From assembly GCF_014839805.1 (NCBI RefSeq), contig NC_051129.1, positions 4,840,920-4,904,919 of the forward strand: 64,000 bases of DNA, read 5' to 3'. Numbering within the stretch: position 1 is the first letter of the stretch; each line of letters opens with the position of its first letter. Position numbers and translations under genes: made by a program. Positions 44,901 to 57,966 of the stretch are shown in pieces. The notes beneath the pieces are model-generated. The model worked only from the letters and a program-made list of their open reading frames with translations. It made no database searches and had not been told where the DNA came from. The stretch is from Manduca sexta. Taxonomy: Eukaryota > Arthropoda > Insecta > Lepidoptera > Sphingidae.

Positions 44901-47900
44901 TAGCAATCTTCCGCAGAGTTCAGATAACATATAATAAACAGTCGTTAACTCCAATTAAATTATCTGTATTGCTATTATGAACTTAATATGCCATAGTGTA
45001 AGAATTCCCGTCATTACACACATTGTGTCGACAATTCGCACGAGTTCATTCGCAGCGCTTTCCGTTTCGTTGCTTGTCTACTTTTTGTAAGTCCGCATAA
45101 CATTGTCTGCATGTGTATGTGTTGTTAGGCTAATAGCATTTAAGGTTTTTAACTCAAGGTTACGATAGGGCAAGGAAGACCTGGTCTGTATTAAATTTAT
45201 TGAGATAGTCTCGGTGGCAAACAGAAATGCATAGAAAGAAGTTCACCGGTAAGATAATGTGATGTCTTGAAACCACTGATGTACAAGATAAGTTTGATAG
45301 ATCACCAGTAAAAGATAACACAACGTACTTCGACAGAACTTTACGCAACTAACAATATCTTATATCGGTTTTAGAATGGTGTTGAAATGTTACTGTAATG
45401 TTTCATTTTCGCTTATGTTTTGATGTATGCAAATGTTGAATGCAACTAGATAAAAAATCATTAGGCATGTGTATTTAGAATTAAAAAGCAGATGTTACGC
45501 TTATATGATTTAATGTTCGATAGTAAATCAGAACTGTAACCACTCGACGTTGGTATAAATTTATGTATCAGGCAGATGATCGTCCGGTTTACGTTGTTTA
45601 TATATATTATTTTTAATTGCCTGGATGTTTTGTAACATCTCTTGTAATAATTTGCTTGCATGTTTTCATGATTATTGATATTTCATCAGTTTCCATTTGT
45701 TTACCTTCGCGACATCAATGCTGCTGTGAAGTTGTTGCTGCAATGACGGAAAGGAATGAAGGAAACTTTCGCGGATTTCCCTTCGGCACAAAAGGTTTAC
45801 TACCGTTGAGACCAAGTTACTATAAAGAGTTAGCCAACGAGTGAACTAAGGTAACGCTCAAACGTATCCGAATCCGGAGCTAATTTTATTTATTTATAAA
45901 TATATAAACATTTATACTGTTAAAAAAGTTTCTTTGAGTATGTGCTTGATACACATGCGTCAGTCTAATGTTAATGACAGCAATTAAAGCTATCGTTAGC
46001 GAACGAAGACAGTTATTTCGCGAGGTTCCTGTCACCCTTGACACAGTTATGACCACCCACGTAGAGCCACCCACGAGCAAGACTATTGTTCGATTATCAT
46101 AAGCAGTTTCAGTTTGAGCGTGTTGTGGAATAGCTTAACACAATAGTCGACGAACTTCTATAAGATATATTGCCAGGATTCAGAATTGATAGAGTTATTT
46201 CGTTTGATTGATCGATGTCAACGAATGTTCGTGCATACATCTGCAAGAGCTCTGTTTAGACCCTCTTTATCTTCCAGCAGCAAATATTATCACGGATATT
46301 GATAAAGTATTGTTTAAGATTTAACTTTTCAATTCAATGATAAATTGAGTTTACGTACTTATGTCATAAGATATTATGTAATTTCATTTATTACAGAACT
46401 CAGTTACGGAATAAGATCGATGTTGCGTTTGCATGATTTTGTACAGGATGTTGATGATACGCTATAAATATCGTTCACGGACAGCGCGGCAGGATGCATT
46501 TTCAATACTTTTTACTCGGCGCATTACACGTACTCTTCGCTCTTTAATTTTTTTATTGCGTTATCGGCTTATGCACTTTTGGGCGTATTTTTCTCTCTGG
46601 TGATAATTTTGTTATATTCCGACACGCAGGCCTATTTAATGTACATTGTATCGTATTATTCGATTAAAAGAACGCAATGATTTAAGTAGCTAAGACTAGG
46701 AACATAATCATTGCCTTTGAAAAGTCCATCAAAAAGGACATTACTTTACTATATATAGCACATACATTGACAGAGTTTAATGCAAAGTAAAAAGGTCATT
46801 TTATATAAGAGAAAACCTACGGATTAAGTCTCCTTGAATTCACAGAGCGCTGTAATCCACTAATGCACTTACACCTGGGCTATACGAACCTACATCACAT
46901 TCCGATGTAGCCAACGTTATGCAAATTTCAATGGTATGCGTGCAGTTTCTAAGACATTGTCTAGTAGAGTCTACGGAGTCTGCTTTATTACAATGCAACA
47001 AGGTCTAGAGTGGAGGAAATTTTAGTAAATATCCTTTTTGTATGGCCACGCTGAAAACGGGTTCTGGTTTACGCTGTGTTTTTTAAATCAGGATTCTTTT
47101 AGTCTCAGAACCTGTGCATGGTGCAAATAAAAGCAGTCGAGTTCAGTTGTGTCATAGATATTTATTTTGTTTTTAATGCTGGTCAAGGGGCGGTGATTGA
47201 TGTAGGTTTAGCTTTGACAGAAAGATATTATGATCATCTTATTGTTATCGTCTATTATTTATTTGCGTAATGAGCGGGAAATGTATTATCACATCAAGAT
47301 AACCAATTATAAAATAAAATATTTAAACCGTAAATCTATTTAAGTTGCAGTCAATTTACACGATCGGAGTTTTAGCACACTTCAACATGCTTTAAATTAC
47401 GTAATGAATTGCATTAATGTCACGGAAAAGTCTGAACTTCCAGGAAGTAATGTAGACGAATATTCTAGAATATTCTGAGGAGTCGACTTAGAAAAAACAG
47501 AACGATGCCAGACGAAAATTCAATTTACAAAAAACAAGGAAGGCACATAATTGATTGTTCTGATTTTATTGTTCCTTTATACTCGTACTTATTTTTAATG
47601 TTTATTCTTTTATAAATTTGTATTCAGAGCCAATGATGAATAAATATTATTCATTAAATGATGAAGGAATGCTCGTTCTGTAGAAATAGAACAATCAAAT
47701 GAATCAAAATGATCAATTGTAACTAGTAAAGTGACATCTTCGTAATCGATTGCCCAAAATAATTCCAAAAATTAATGCCAATTAATCATCTCTCGTCAGT
47801 TGGAATTCTATTGGATCCTATTCATTTACCATCACGTGCAGCAGAGTTACTTTCCCGTGCAAGTATAAAAAAATCCTTCGCTCGTATTAATGTTGCCATA

Positions 47901-50900
47901 TCTCCTTTATGGTTACAGCCAGGTATTATACGATTAAAAAACAATAACATAACTAATTTAGTATTAATCATTTATCACATAGGATGGGCACGCATATGAC
48001 CGGAAACAGTGCGAGGGACTGTTTCCTGTGTTCATTAATGTCGCACTAGGTTCGACTATGAAATGAACCGGCACGATCTATTGTTTAAACCCTGCCTTTG
48101 GTAATATTCAAGGCATATCTATAATGGGGTCATTGAACAGGAATCACGTATGTTGATCCACGTTTTGTTGTTCCGCAAGTGTTACATAATTTATGCTAAC
48201 CTGCAAGGACCCAGGATGTTTATGAAGTTTAGGTTACCTAAGTGTGTGAGTTGCCAGTGGAATAATTAAATGACCGCCATTGTTTTGTTTGCGCTGTAGT
48301 CTAACGTAAATCTTAGGGTTGTTTTTGCACACCATAAAACACCAACAAAGGATGACAATTGTTGATGTTTGTTACAATATCTTCCCCTGGGTTAGATACT
48401 AACACAAATTTGTAAGCAGCTTATTTGGGTTTAGATATATGTTAATAATAATTCATAGGCATTTTGCATATTCATTCGAAAAGTTATTTGGCATTCCCCA
48501 AAAGTGTAAATGGGGCATTATTAGAATATTAATATGTAATCTATTAACGTCATGTTATCTGTTTCGTAAAGTGTTTAAAAATCATTCATAATCAAGCTGA
48601 TGATGATGATGTATGTATTATTAGATTACACGTAGCGTCATCCTATGAAGTTTACTAACATTAGAAATTTATCTAGTTGGTATTCTGCCAAGGCGACCTT
48701 GCACCGCGGGATACGAAAAAGTTTTACGCCAGAATTATATCATCTGAGTCACCAACACATAAAAGTTTTATGAAATGCTTTACAAATAAAAAAGATACGA
48801 ATGAGTTCAAGTAGATCAAGTTGAAAGTACTTTTAAACGGCTATTCAATTACTGCTGTGTTTTTTATGACTTTAGAGCCCGTTCAAGTATTATGTAAGTA
48901 CTAAAAGGGGGTAGGAAGGTCTGAACAGTGATTACGTCAGCCATTTTTTTTAAATAATAATAAAGAAATTTTAACAGATTTCGTAAACCTATGCTTATGT
49001 AAATATGAAAGAGAGGGTAAAACCTAAGGTAAGTAACGAAAGATTTAAAAATACTAAAATTCTGCTTACATTATATTTGAAGTACCCTTTATATATTGTG
49101 TAGAGGTGGACTTATTGCAATAGGAATTCTCTACTAGGGAACCTGACAGGGTGGTACAAAGATATAAGAATTAATACTTACAAGAGATCATTTTACAGCA
49201 GATGTACAAAGCACGATGCCTGCTCGTTAATGAATAGTATCCAGAAATCACAGTGAAATATACTAGTTAAAGAGCATTTTATAATAAGTACTTCTCGACA
49301 TTCATAAACCATCATAATAGTAGAAGAATCTTTGGTGCGTTTTTGGACTTAAGACAAGATCTATGTTTTTGTTGTGAAGGTTTATAAATCGTTACCGATC
49401 CATATAATTCATAAATCATTTATCTTATTATTAAATAATGACAGCGTCGTGCTGAAATTGATTTAATCAAAATTTTATTTGCTCATACTAATTGTAATTT
49501 AACGCTTTGTCGCCTTACTAGGCTGAGAGAGGTCTACTATTAACTTAAGATGGATCTTGAATATTTTTACAAGACTATAATAAATTTCGACAGCTATGTG
49601 GACGCCTTGATAACCTCTTAATATGATCAGTATTGGCCTATTTAGTCCATATTTTTGAGCTCCTATCACCTTATTACTTAGCCAGACGGATACCTGTTAG
49701 CGAGGATAATTAAGGTCAAAATCGATATAATTAACAATACAATCATAATTAATTAATAATAATAGTGTTATAAAACGTATATAACGAGTAGACGAAGCCG
49801 TATCAGAGTTGATAATAAGGTCATTCGTTTCAGACGATATGTTCGCAAACGTGTGTGACTAAGTGAGTTATTTTAAAATGTGTTCACATAGGATCCCTGT
49901 GTCCAGTGACGGCTATTTTTGCACACTGTTTCACTTTATAACATCATCTCCCGTTTGCAGTCACGTTAAAAAAGTTTTGCTATTACCATTTCGTGTTATT
50001 CGGTTTGTATGGGTTGTCATTAACATTTCTAAATCCTTGGCATTTAATTGGTTTATTGTTTCTACAAAATTTTGTTATCAGGATAAGTGGTTTGCGTGTT
50101 AAGTATCGGTTATCCTTGGGGAGATTTTATTTTTCTGTAGATATAAAAGTTCCCAAATATTTTTTCTTGCTACAACAATACAAAGTACAAACTACATTTT
50201 CGGACGCATATTTTTATAGACCGGTTGTGACATATCACTATCCAACTATCACATTTTTTCCTTACTTGTATAATTATATATTTTTTTTTGCAAATGTGCA
50301 CAAGCTTTAAAATTAATTCGTTATATTATTTAGAACTGAAAAATAGTGAATATAAAAATGCATCTAAATTATCTGGATTTAATATCGTTGCAAGAAAATA
50401 TTAGACATCATGGTTTCCAATAAATATGATCTCTCTCGGGGATTTTTATCACATCTCAGATGATACAATTTATGGAAAACTTGCAATAAGGAGAATTCTG
50501 AGAAATATAACTACTTGTAGTGTACACTATACATATCATAGTGCTGACTGGCAATGCGGAAAATTTGTTGGGTGATGTATAGGAAATCAATTTTTTCTTA
50601 TCTTTTGATCTATTGGTAATTAGTAATTATCCTAAATAATTGCACTCACCAAGGTCACTGTTATCATTAATTACGTGTTCAGTTTCATATCATACAACAA
50701 ACATTATCAAATAGACATTATGTAAATGTTTTTACAATATAATAAGGAATCGTATCATAATATTAGTATTATTATGCTTTTCTTCAAACATTCAGGTCAA
50801 GAAATTATATAAAAAAATAAGAGGACCTTGTTTGAATATTAATTTGTAACAAATAAAAACATGTAGCTTTATTATTATCAACCCAAAAAGGTTCTTAGCC

Positions 50901-53900
50901 TTCGACACAAAAGGTCGTCAATTATTCTTTCTTATTAAACCATTACTGGTGCAATTGAAGTTGTAAGTAAAGTCTCTACCTTGTAAATTCTATCAGATCT
51001 TTATTAATTTATTAGTTTTTAATGCATCTATAGAAGAAATCTAATTGACGTTACTTAGTAGGTTCAGAATGGCGTAATATTGTTAAGGCGATACCTCAAG
51101 GTCCATTTTCATACATTTTGTTTCGGCTTTAATCTGGGTAACTAAACAAGTATTGGCAAGTAAAGAATTTAAATTCACGTCTAGTTAGTGATTAGTTCTC
51201 GCAGTTGAAAACGTAAAAATAATTAATAATTATGGATATTTCTGCCTTTAAAATTTCGTCATATTAAATTTTAAAGGCCGAAATATCCATGATTATTAAT
51301 TATTTTTACGTTTTTCTTTCAACTGCGAGAACTAATCACTAACTAGACGTGAATTTAAATTCTTTACTTGCCAATACTTGTTTAGCTACCCAGATTAAAG
51401 CCGAAACAAAATGTATGAAAATGGACCTTGAGCTACCACCTTAAGGTTTGATGCTCTCCAAAGTTTACATTGTAGAGCTGGCGAATTCAAGTGGATTTAA
51501 TTGTGCAACAGAAAATTTTACTTCGCGAGTCTTAGGACCATTGTTAAAAAAAACAAAGTTCATGTGTTACGCGAGCGGACTATTGTAAACTTTACATATC
51601 TATAAAGATATACATATATCTAACCAATAACTTAGAAAAAAGAAAAATAAAACAACGCTAGATAAAACACGTAGCTACCTACAAAGATCACATGTACTTA
51701 GTTATATGCATACAACTTGACAATTAATCCAAAAGACCTTGATTTAGACTCATCTCCATACACCTGAAACACAGGATGTAGCGACTAACGATCATACTTT
51801 GACTCACTGTTTGACATTGACTCACGCCAAAATGGCCAATATTCTTCATTGAAAATACCATAGATTCTTATATGTAAATTAGATATGCCCACATGGCACT
51901 GAGTACATAAATTGCTTGTGTTGTTTATATGTAATATGTAGTTATGCTTGATATTCTCAACGCCTGCTATGAGGTAGAGCGAGAGGCGGTCGCTTTAGGC
52001 GTTAGTTGCTAGGGAGTAAGAGGCGCCATTTGTCAAATCAGAAAAAAATTCATATTTATTAGATATTTGTTTACTACTGAAGTACAATTTATGTAATGTG
52101 AAGCATCAATGTTAGAGCGCAGAAAGAAAATTTGTACTATTCTGATCATGACCTAGGCTCAGCTATTTATGTTTTGAAGAGAATTTTACGATGATCCAAT
52201 AAGTGGTGAATTAGACGGAAATTCAAAACTTTATTAGTTTTAGACTAAAAATCTGCATTGCCGAAACTACTATCGTAGTCTACATACACAGGACCAACTT
52301 ATTTTATCTTCCTAGGAAAATTAATGCCTTGCTTTTACATTATGTAAGTCATAAGACTTTTATAAATATTGTATACGTTGGACGCTTGTTTAAGCATTTC
52401 ATAATATTTAGTTCATATCTGTCTATATGAAAGTATTTACTTAGATGTTCAATATACTTCTTACACGCTATAAATTATATCATTAGCAGTACCAAGAAAA
52501 AACTAATAAACACAGGAAGGAAGCTGACATAACTGCCACACGATATAGTATTTAGATGAATAGCCCATGATACATAGTTTTCCCCGGAGTATAGTCGAGT
52601 TTTCTGAGAAACCAGCGTGTAGATAACAGCTTGTGAATGAATGTTAATGAATCATTGTTTGCATGTATTCGATTTGCCGATAAACACTCTCACTTAGACC
52701 GTAATTTTGATTTTTCACGTAGATAATTGTAATGAATTTAAGCAAATTAATTATAAATTTACTTACTGTCCTTTTCTGCGTGTTTTGTATGGAAACAAAA
52801 ATGTTACATTAATATTGTATGTAGCGAGTAAAATTAGCAAGCTGAACGTGTAATGTTTTTGTTTGTAATTAAATAATTTAAACGCAAATAAATATTCAAT
52901 TAGCCATTATTTATATAAATAAAACATGTAGACACATAAAAACGCAATAAACAGTGTGATTATAACCGTTAGAAATAAATTAATGAGCGAGTTGTAGTCT
53001 CAAAATTTAATAGTTGATGAAATGTTTTTGAATGAAATGTCCATTTTTATTACTATATTTTTTCCATATAACCTTAAGTTATTGAAGATACATGAATTTC
53101 GTCTATATTCCGAACTGTGGACTGAAGTGAAACGGTCCCAAACTCTAATTATTACATTATAAAAAAAACGACAAATCGGTGTATTATTTAGTTGCTAAGA
53201 GCCGCATTAGAAAATCAATCTTACTTTTAAGTTACTTATTTAACATTAAACAGGCTTAATAAAGTTACAATGGTATTTTGTTAGTCGATAGCATCGAGAA
53301 ACCAAGTAGGTTTATATTGATGCTATCAGAGTTGACATAGTAGGTAGTAAACTATGTTAGTAATATAATGACAATGCAAAAAAAATTGTAAAAAATTTAA
53401 GTAGATATTTAAAGTATTGAACTACTTAATAAACAAAGCTATCATTTAAGAGCATGTTGAGAACTAAATCGTAGCTGTTGAATATACAAAACTCGGCTGT
53501 CAAATCCGTTACATATTGTGAATTAAGAATATCCTTTGTTTGTGCTGATGTTAATATGGGATTATTGAGCAGCGACAATTTTAAGCACTAACCTAACCTT
53601 AATTTGACAACGCCTATATCGCACTACACAGTAATATGGCCCTAAGTTTTCATGGTAATGTTACAGGCATTATTCCTTAATCTTCGCGTGGGTACAGAAA
53701 GTGTAACAATTTGTGAACTAATGGATGACCTATTTTATACATTTATTATTGTTTCTCAGTTTTGTCGGTTTCCTATTTTTATAGCCGTACATATACTTGT
53801 GGTAAAGTATTAAAGTACCTATTTGCATACGTGGTTCTCTTTGTTTTATGACTTGCTTAATTTTATTTACATATTAAATAATATAGGAAAATTCGTACAA

Positions 53901-54499
53901 TGTAGGTAGGTATTTAAATTTCAAGTGTGGAGCAAGATAAGCAGTCATGAATAATTTCGCCGATAAGGCATTACCGGTAAATTAAAAGCTGCACAGTATA
54001 AAAAAGTTATCAATATAAATCAACTGACCTTATAATTGAGACCCTGGACATCTTCTTCTAGGGACACATCAGAGTACATGTCATCCGCCGGTTCCCCGCC
54101 CGAGCCGCAGCCAGACGAGTTGAATGACGACGAGCGATACAATTGGCTGGAACAATTTTACCTCCTCGTGAATTTTATTAGTCAGGTATTATGTGAATTA
54201 CTAAAACTTTAATTAACTCTATGTTGGCGTTGGTAGCGACATCTAGGGTCTTTGTTAGTTAAGTTACAGCGCCATCTGTGTTCCGATGGTGAACTAATTC
54301 AACTCCGTGCATATGATGTACTGTTAGTACTAATTCATAGATGGCGGTGTAAGGAAACTTATAATGATGCGGACGGAAAATTAGAAATAATTTATTATTT
54401 CTAATGAGTTTTTATTTTTTACGTTTATAGTGCTATTTTGTCATGCAAAAATAAACTTACCTAGCTAAGACATTGGAGCCGATTTGTCGCTTGCCGGAG
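23906..54499 (-). CDS. nuf: Rab11-FIP3/4 family protein, nuclear fallout-like; very long gene, 5' end not found
   Basis: Exons found in transcript order: 54499-54461, 54146-54029, 26142-26008, 25685-25533, 25279-24997, 24785-24640, 24359-24312 and 24049-23906 (stop TAA). Phases close across all of them. The upstream pair encodes [25 protein letters not shown]...[17 protein letters not shown], the Ser-rich plus SDVSLEEDV segment of this family. Next come heptad coiled coils ([33 protein letters not shown]) and the C-terminal Rab11-binding domain, [34 protein letters not shown], close to EALKEQEEINFRLRQYMDKIILAILDHNPSILEI of FIP4. These proteins bind Rab11/Arf GTPases on recycling endosomes; fly nuf is needed for furrow formation in the early embryo. 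Exon 54499 needs two bases from a further upstream exon that I could not identify. A second start is described separately. Confidence 0.9.
30278..30445. repeat. Tandem duplication, two units of about 95 bp
   Basis: The first unit begins GTTTGGCGGCAAACATTCAG at about 30,278 and the second begins the same way at about 30,374. Both continue CTACCTG, then TTGAAAATAAAATTTT and end ACGGGTTAA. The two copies differ by small indels. There is a short inverted motif TTTGGCGGCAAA in each unit. Confidence 0.8.
31625..31787. mobile_element. 163-bp hAT MITE
   Basis: The left end CAGTGGCGAAGGGTGAA and the right end (reverse complement CAGTGGTGAAGCGTCCA) are imperfect terminal inverted repeats of hAT type. 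A perfect 8-bp duplication TCGCATGG flanks it at 31,617-31,624 and 31,788-31,795. It is too short to code. The intact duplication suggests a fairly recent insertion. Confidence 0.88.
32826..32945. repeat. Interspersed repeat fragment
   Basis: The text AGTGGTAGGTGGAGGTGAAA, then CCAGGGCATCCACTTTTCGC, then TGATAGGGATCTGTCGCCAT and ATTGGGC is a sequence I recall as recurrent in lepidopteran genomes, probably a non-autonomous element. The ends are not definable here. Confidence 0.4.
32980..33094. repeat. Inverted repeat, MITE-like
   Basis: The left arm GAATGTTAAAATTAAACTAT at 32,980 pairs with AATAGTTTAATTTTAATGTT...AACATTC ending at 33,094. The right arm carries a 7-base insertion. Between them lies TTCCTCCCGACGTTTCGAAG, a motif common in lepidopteran repeats. 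No clear target duplication was seen. Confidence 0.5.
37805..38083 (-). CDS. nuf: Alternative first coding exon of the nuf-like gene
   Basis: The ATG at 38,083 is preceded directly by an in-frame TAA, so it is a true start. It encodes 93 residues ([17 protein letters not shown]..., [21 protein letters not shown], ...[12 protein letters not shown]) and ends at a GTGAGG donor in phase 0, exactly the phase needed by the acceptor at 26,142. Spliced that way it would give a 395-residue isoform (93 new residues, then the shared coiled coil and Rab11-binding domain) that bypasses the 54-kb exons. GC content is well above the surroundings. It implies an internal promoter just above 38,083, perhaps in the GC-rich block at 38,660-38,760. 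Assignment to nuf rather than a separate gene is by phase and strand only. Confidence 0.72.
39780..40670 (-). mobile_element. Lep1-like Helitron, minus strand, four internal 123-bp repeats
   Basis: On the minus strand it begins TCTATACTTCTATACTATTA (40,670) after an A and ends GCAAAAGCTAG (39,780) before a T, with the CGAGCGGAGCCGCGG hairpin before the end. The four repeat units start at 40,605, 40,482, 40,359 and 40,236, with an exact 123-base period. A CAAA microsatellite lies at about 40,612-40,636. It belongs to the same family as the copy in Su(z)12 intron 7, with one unit fewer. Small plus-strand ORFs across it are repeat artefacts. Confidence 0.85.
41294..41336. repeat. Perfect 18-bp stem, 7-base loop hairpin
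   Basis: ATTAAACAACAAACTTAT at 41,294-41,311 and its exact reverse complement at 41,319-41,336, loop AAGTAAG. At 43 nt it is too short for a canonical pre-miRNA. It may be a transposon remnant. Confidence 0.75.
47458..47475. promoter_or_regulatory. Perfect four-unit heat-shock-element-like palindrome
   Basis: GAATATTCTAGAATATTC is four alternating nGAAn units in perfect register (GAA-2-TTC-2-GAA-2-TTC), the consensus for HSF trimer binding. It sits deep inside a nuf intron, far from any recognised start. Function is unproven and chance in AT-rich DNA is possible. Confidence 0.45.
48002..48026. repeat. Short perfect hairpin (9-bp stem)
   Basis: GGAAACAGT, loop GCGAGGG, ACTGTTTCC. The stem does not extend outward. 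There is no T tract or gene next to it. Minor. Confidence 0.5.
51083..51444. mobile_element. 362-bp foldback element: near-perfect palindrome bounded by TTAA
   Basis: The left arm from TTAAGGCGATACCTCAAGG to about 51,250 is repeated in reverse complement up to TTAA at 51,441-51,444. The arms are about 170 bases each and differ at only a few positions (for example CGATACC against TGGTAGC, and GGGTAACTAAAC against GGGTAGCTAAAC). The short centre lies around 51,255-51,275. TTAA at both ends fits a piggyBac-type target site, or the TTAA may be part of the repeat itself. It has no coding capacity. A transcript would fold into one long hairpin. Confidence 0.85.
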
Positions 54500-57400
54500 C
54501 TGAAACAATTTACGTAATACTTTAGTTTATATGGACAATAAGAATTTATTGATTAAATTATTTTATGTAATTTGTATGTAAAATCTTATGCATGAGCCGC
54601 CATTACAACATTATAATATTAATAAAATATAAAGTTTACTGGCCATGGAAATAGATTAAGGAAATTGTATGCAGTTACGAAATGCAGACATTAAAAACAT
54701 TAGTGATGGCAGTGGCATAAAATTAACGGCGTGTAGCTACGTATTATGTACATCCTGTAATAGCGATGGTAAGTCACGTCTGCGCCTGCGTAACTAAGAA
54801 TAATCACGGTAAAAGCAAGTAGACCCGTGTCGTGAGTGACTGCAAAACAAAAACTACCGACAGAAGACGAATAGTGATAGATTTAATCGGTATAAGTAAA
54901 TATATTTTTATTATTCTTACGTGGAAGCTTTAAAAATATCTGAATAGAATAAATTATTGCTTTTGTGCTTGAGGGTTTGATTGTAAACATTGGTATATTT
55001 TTAAATATCTTGATAAATGTATAAAACTTACGCATCGTTATGTATTTTAAATTCTCTGTTTAAAATTATTATGAGAAAATAGAACAAAATGATTTATTTG
55101 ATTTCACTTTAAAATACTTATTTCGTGCACAAAAAAATATTGTAAAGACACTTTTGACAATTTCATCGCCTCTATGACTATTCTTTTTATCCAACTATAC
55201 CGAAATTGTTACCGATATGTATGAAAAGCCGAGCTAATTATCTAGCTTGCAGACCGTACGTCCGGTCGCGGGTTTGCGCGTTCTCCAGTAGAAAGAAGGA
55301 AACATTTTTGCCCACAGATAACGCAAGCGTACGCAATTAGTTTATTACAAGTACGTGTGTTACGTAGATTGCACATTGTTAATGTGATTGTTTAACGATG
55401 GAAAGTAGCTTCTATTCTCTTTACTGTTACGATTTATCTAAATTAAATCTTTTTTTTAGTTCGGTAAATATTAATAGGAACATTTTTATTTTTTAATATT
55501 GTTAATTTATTAGAGTATATTTTGGATTGTGATTAGAGTAATTGTTTATTGCTAAATGATTTTACTGTCCTGAGTTTTTAATGGCTATTTAATACAGTCA
55601 ATACTAAACCAGCTTCTTATTTTTTAATTTAATTATTAAAATGTATTTACTAACGGCTGTGTTTAAACCCCATAATAAATACTTCTCTATATTTTCAATG
55701 GATGCAAGATATTTTAAATGCTAATTAACATCCCAATTTCTTTATCAAACAATTCTTTACCGATCTAATATCTAGTGTCAATAATGAATAGCGACCTTCT
55801 GCGAACCTTGCATCATTTAGGTTGGTGTCGGCGTGAAGTGTACATTGATAATTTAGCACTTTTGAAATTGTACCGTTTTTAAATTACCCTAATTACTGTA
55901 GTTTTTGGTAGTGAGGTCGTAGAGGCAGTTTTGAGGCATTCACTTTCAAAACAATATAATGAGATTGTTACTTTGGAAGACAAAGATAACATTACATTTT
56001 ATTAACTGGAATAATTTGGAGTCAAATACATAGTGTACCTAGTTTAAGAGATATTGGGAAGAAAATTCGCAGTTTATTACCTACCAATGCTTATGAACGT
56101 AGAATAAACTGTTTAGTTAGTTTTTTTTTATATTTAGTGCAAAACAAACCTCGCCTACACCATCAGTTGCCAAATATAATAATCCTCACAAAAAACTCTT
56201 ATTTTCTATAACAAATCAGTGTAGTGATGTAAAACATACTGCAGTCATCGGTTCGGTAACCCGGTGTAATTTCTACAGGCAGGACGTCCGTGGGGAGTGT
56301 CGGAGAAAACGCTGAGCCTGCCAAATGAGATATGGGTGCGCACGCGCCGTGAAATTGTGTAAGAAAGTGTGCGCCGACTACTGGCGCACTCTATTGCGTT
56401 ACGCGTTGAGGTTGAAAAAATATCCAGAGTTTTGGTAGTGATCGGAAATAACAAGAGATTTTGCAAGACGTATCCACTTATATGTGTTTTTAAAGTAATT
56501 AAGACTAAATCAGAACATATTTTCTCTCTACTTTTGCTTTTTTCTTGCTATTTCTTAAGTTAGTTAATCTGAGTTAAAGTTTAATTTATCAGACACCTCA
56601 AAAACCTACAAATCTCATACTCGCACGATTGTTAATCGTCACAAAGACATTAATAACATGTAAATGTTATACTTATATACGTACAGGTATATAACATAAC
56701 ATATCACCAAGATTTTGATAAGAAAATCGGGCCCGTTAATTACTCAAGCGTAAATCTTATGGCCATTACGTCGTTTCAAATCATCACACAATTTTATAAG
56801 CAAAGGGTAATTAGTACCAATCTTTTTTATCAATCAATCATGAAACTGTATTCGACTGCATTGTATAAGTGTTCGTTGATTATTATTTTATCAGTGAGGA
56901 ATATCGGATTGCATTGTATTGCAAGAAAAATGAAGAAGTAAATTCAAAGTGCCGAAAGGAGAGATTAATGAAGATAGAGCTTATGAAGCAGCCCGTTTTA
57001 ATACCTTACTGACAGATGACGAACAGTTGAAGTGGTTACTTTTGGTAGCTGTGTTTCTTTAAGTTAAGATTGATAGGAATACCTTATGTATGAAGGTTAC
57101 TTAACTATCTATCGGAGAGTCAAATATGATTACTGTCATAGGTGCTTGTGGGCACTCACCCACAGTGCGTTTCGTTATTGCCAAAGATGAACACAGAGCT
57201 AATCATTGTTATATGAATCTTTGCAGTATGTTATTTAAATAATATTGAAAAGAGTTATAGTTCAAAACATAAAAAGAATTTTATATATATTTTTAAATAT
57301 AACATTACTAGAACTCAGTGCAAAAATAAAACGCTTCGATAGGTAAACACTAGTGTTACGGGATATTGAAACAGTAGTAACAGTGTAACTTTTACTGTTG

Positions 57401-57966
57401 AGTTCACAACAGTAACAGTTAGCGTAACTTTTACTGTTGAGATACGATAGCAAATTCCAATTAAAAGTTAGTAAGTTATTGAAGCCTTTTGAGTATGTTT
57501 CAAAAAGGTCTACACTTTAAAGGTTTTTATAATTTAAATCAGTATTTTTCTTTGCATTTTAAATTGAGTATTTGACAAGTGTCAAGTGTACGCCGAAGGG
57601 GTGACTTCAATGACTAAATATAAAGAGGACAGGCCTCAAAAGTTAGCTATATGAATAAGTTATATTTATGTTAGGGAAATCGACGCAGAATTGTCAATAT
57701 ATATGTCTATCTCTTTTACTCAAAGCTTATTTGGAACGCAACAAAAAGACAAAAATAATTGCTTTCTTCGCATATGGCACTATTTCGTTTACTTCAACAC
57801 ACTGGGACCGCCTTGCGGCAGAAACGCCATTTTATGCTGGCCAGTCGGCAAGTACATGTAGTGTCAGACGATGTAAACAAATCTTCATAAATATTGAATT
57901 TAAAGTAATATAATCATATTCTCAATTGTTCAGTGTGTTTATTAGTGTATTTGTTAAGTTTCGAAA
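54500..57966. other. Region upstream of the known nuf exons; no gene recognised
   Basis: AT-rich. A missing nuf 5' exon ending in phase 2 on the minus strand may lie here or beyond, but I could not pick it. A GC-richer patch at about 56,245-56,410 and another at 55,240-55,300 are the better candidates for promoter or 5' UTR sequence. A near-repeat of TAACTTTTACTGTTGAG occurs at about 57,387 and 57,425. Confidence 0.4.

Larger units (their letters stand above)
38084..54028. other. Second large nuf intron (15.9 kb)
   Basis: Between the alternative first exon and the 54-kb exons. No coding exon recognised. It contains a Helitron (39.8 kb), a perfect hairpin (41.3 kb), a heat-shock-element-like palindrome (47.46 kb), a small hairpin (48.0 kb) and the 362-bp palindrome (51.1 kb). 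The block 38,660-38,760 is GC-rich and may be part of the promoter of the 38-kb exon. Confidence 0.6.

Noticed and set aside
49863..50310. Two overlapping plus-strand ORFs of 79 and 105 codons
   Set aside because: Phe/Leu/Tyr-rich as expected from T-rich intron DNA; no homology recognised.
54235..54360. Possible MITE with GCGCCATCT / AGATGGCGG ends in the intron between the 54-kb nuf exons
   Set aside because: The inverted match is short (about 12 bases) and no target duplication is visible.
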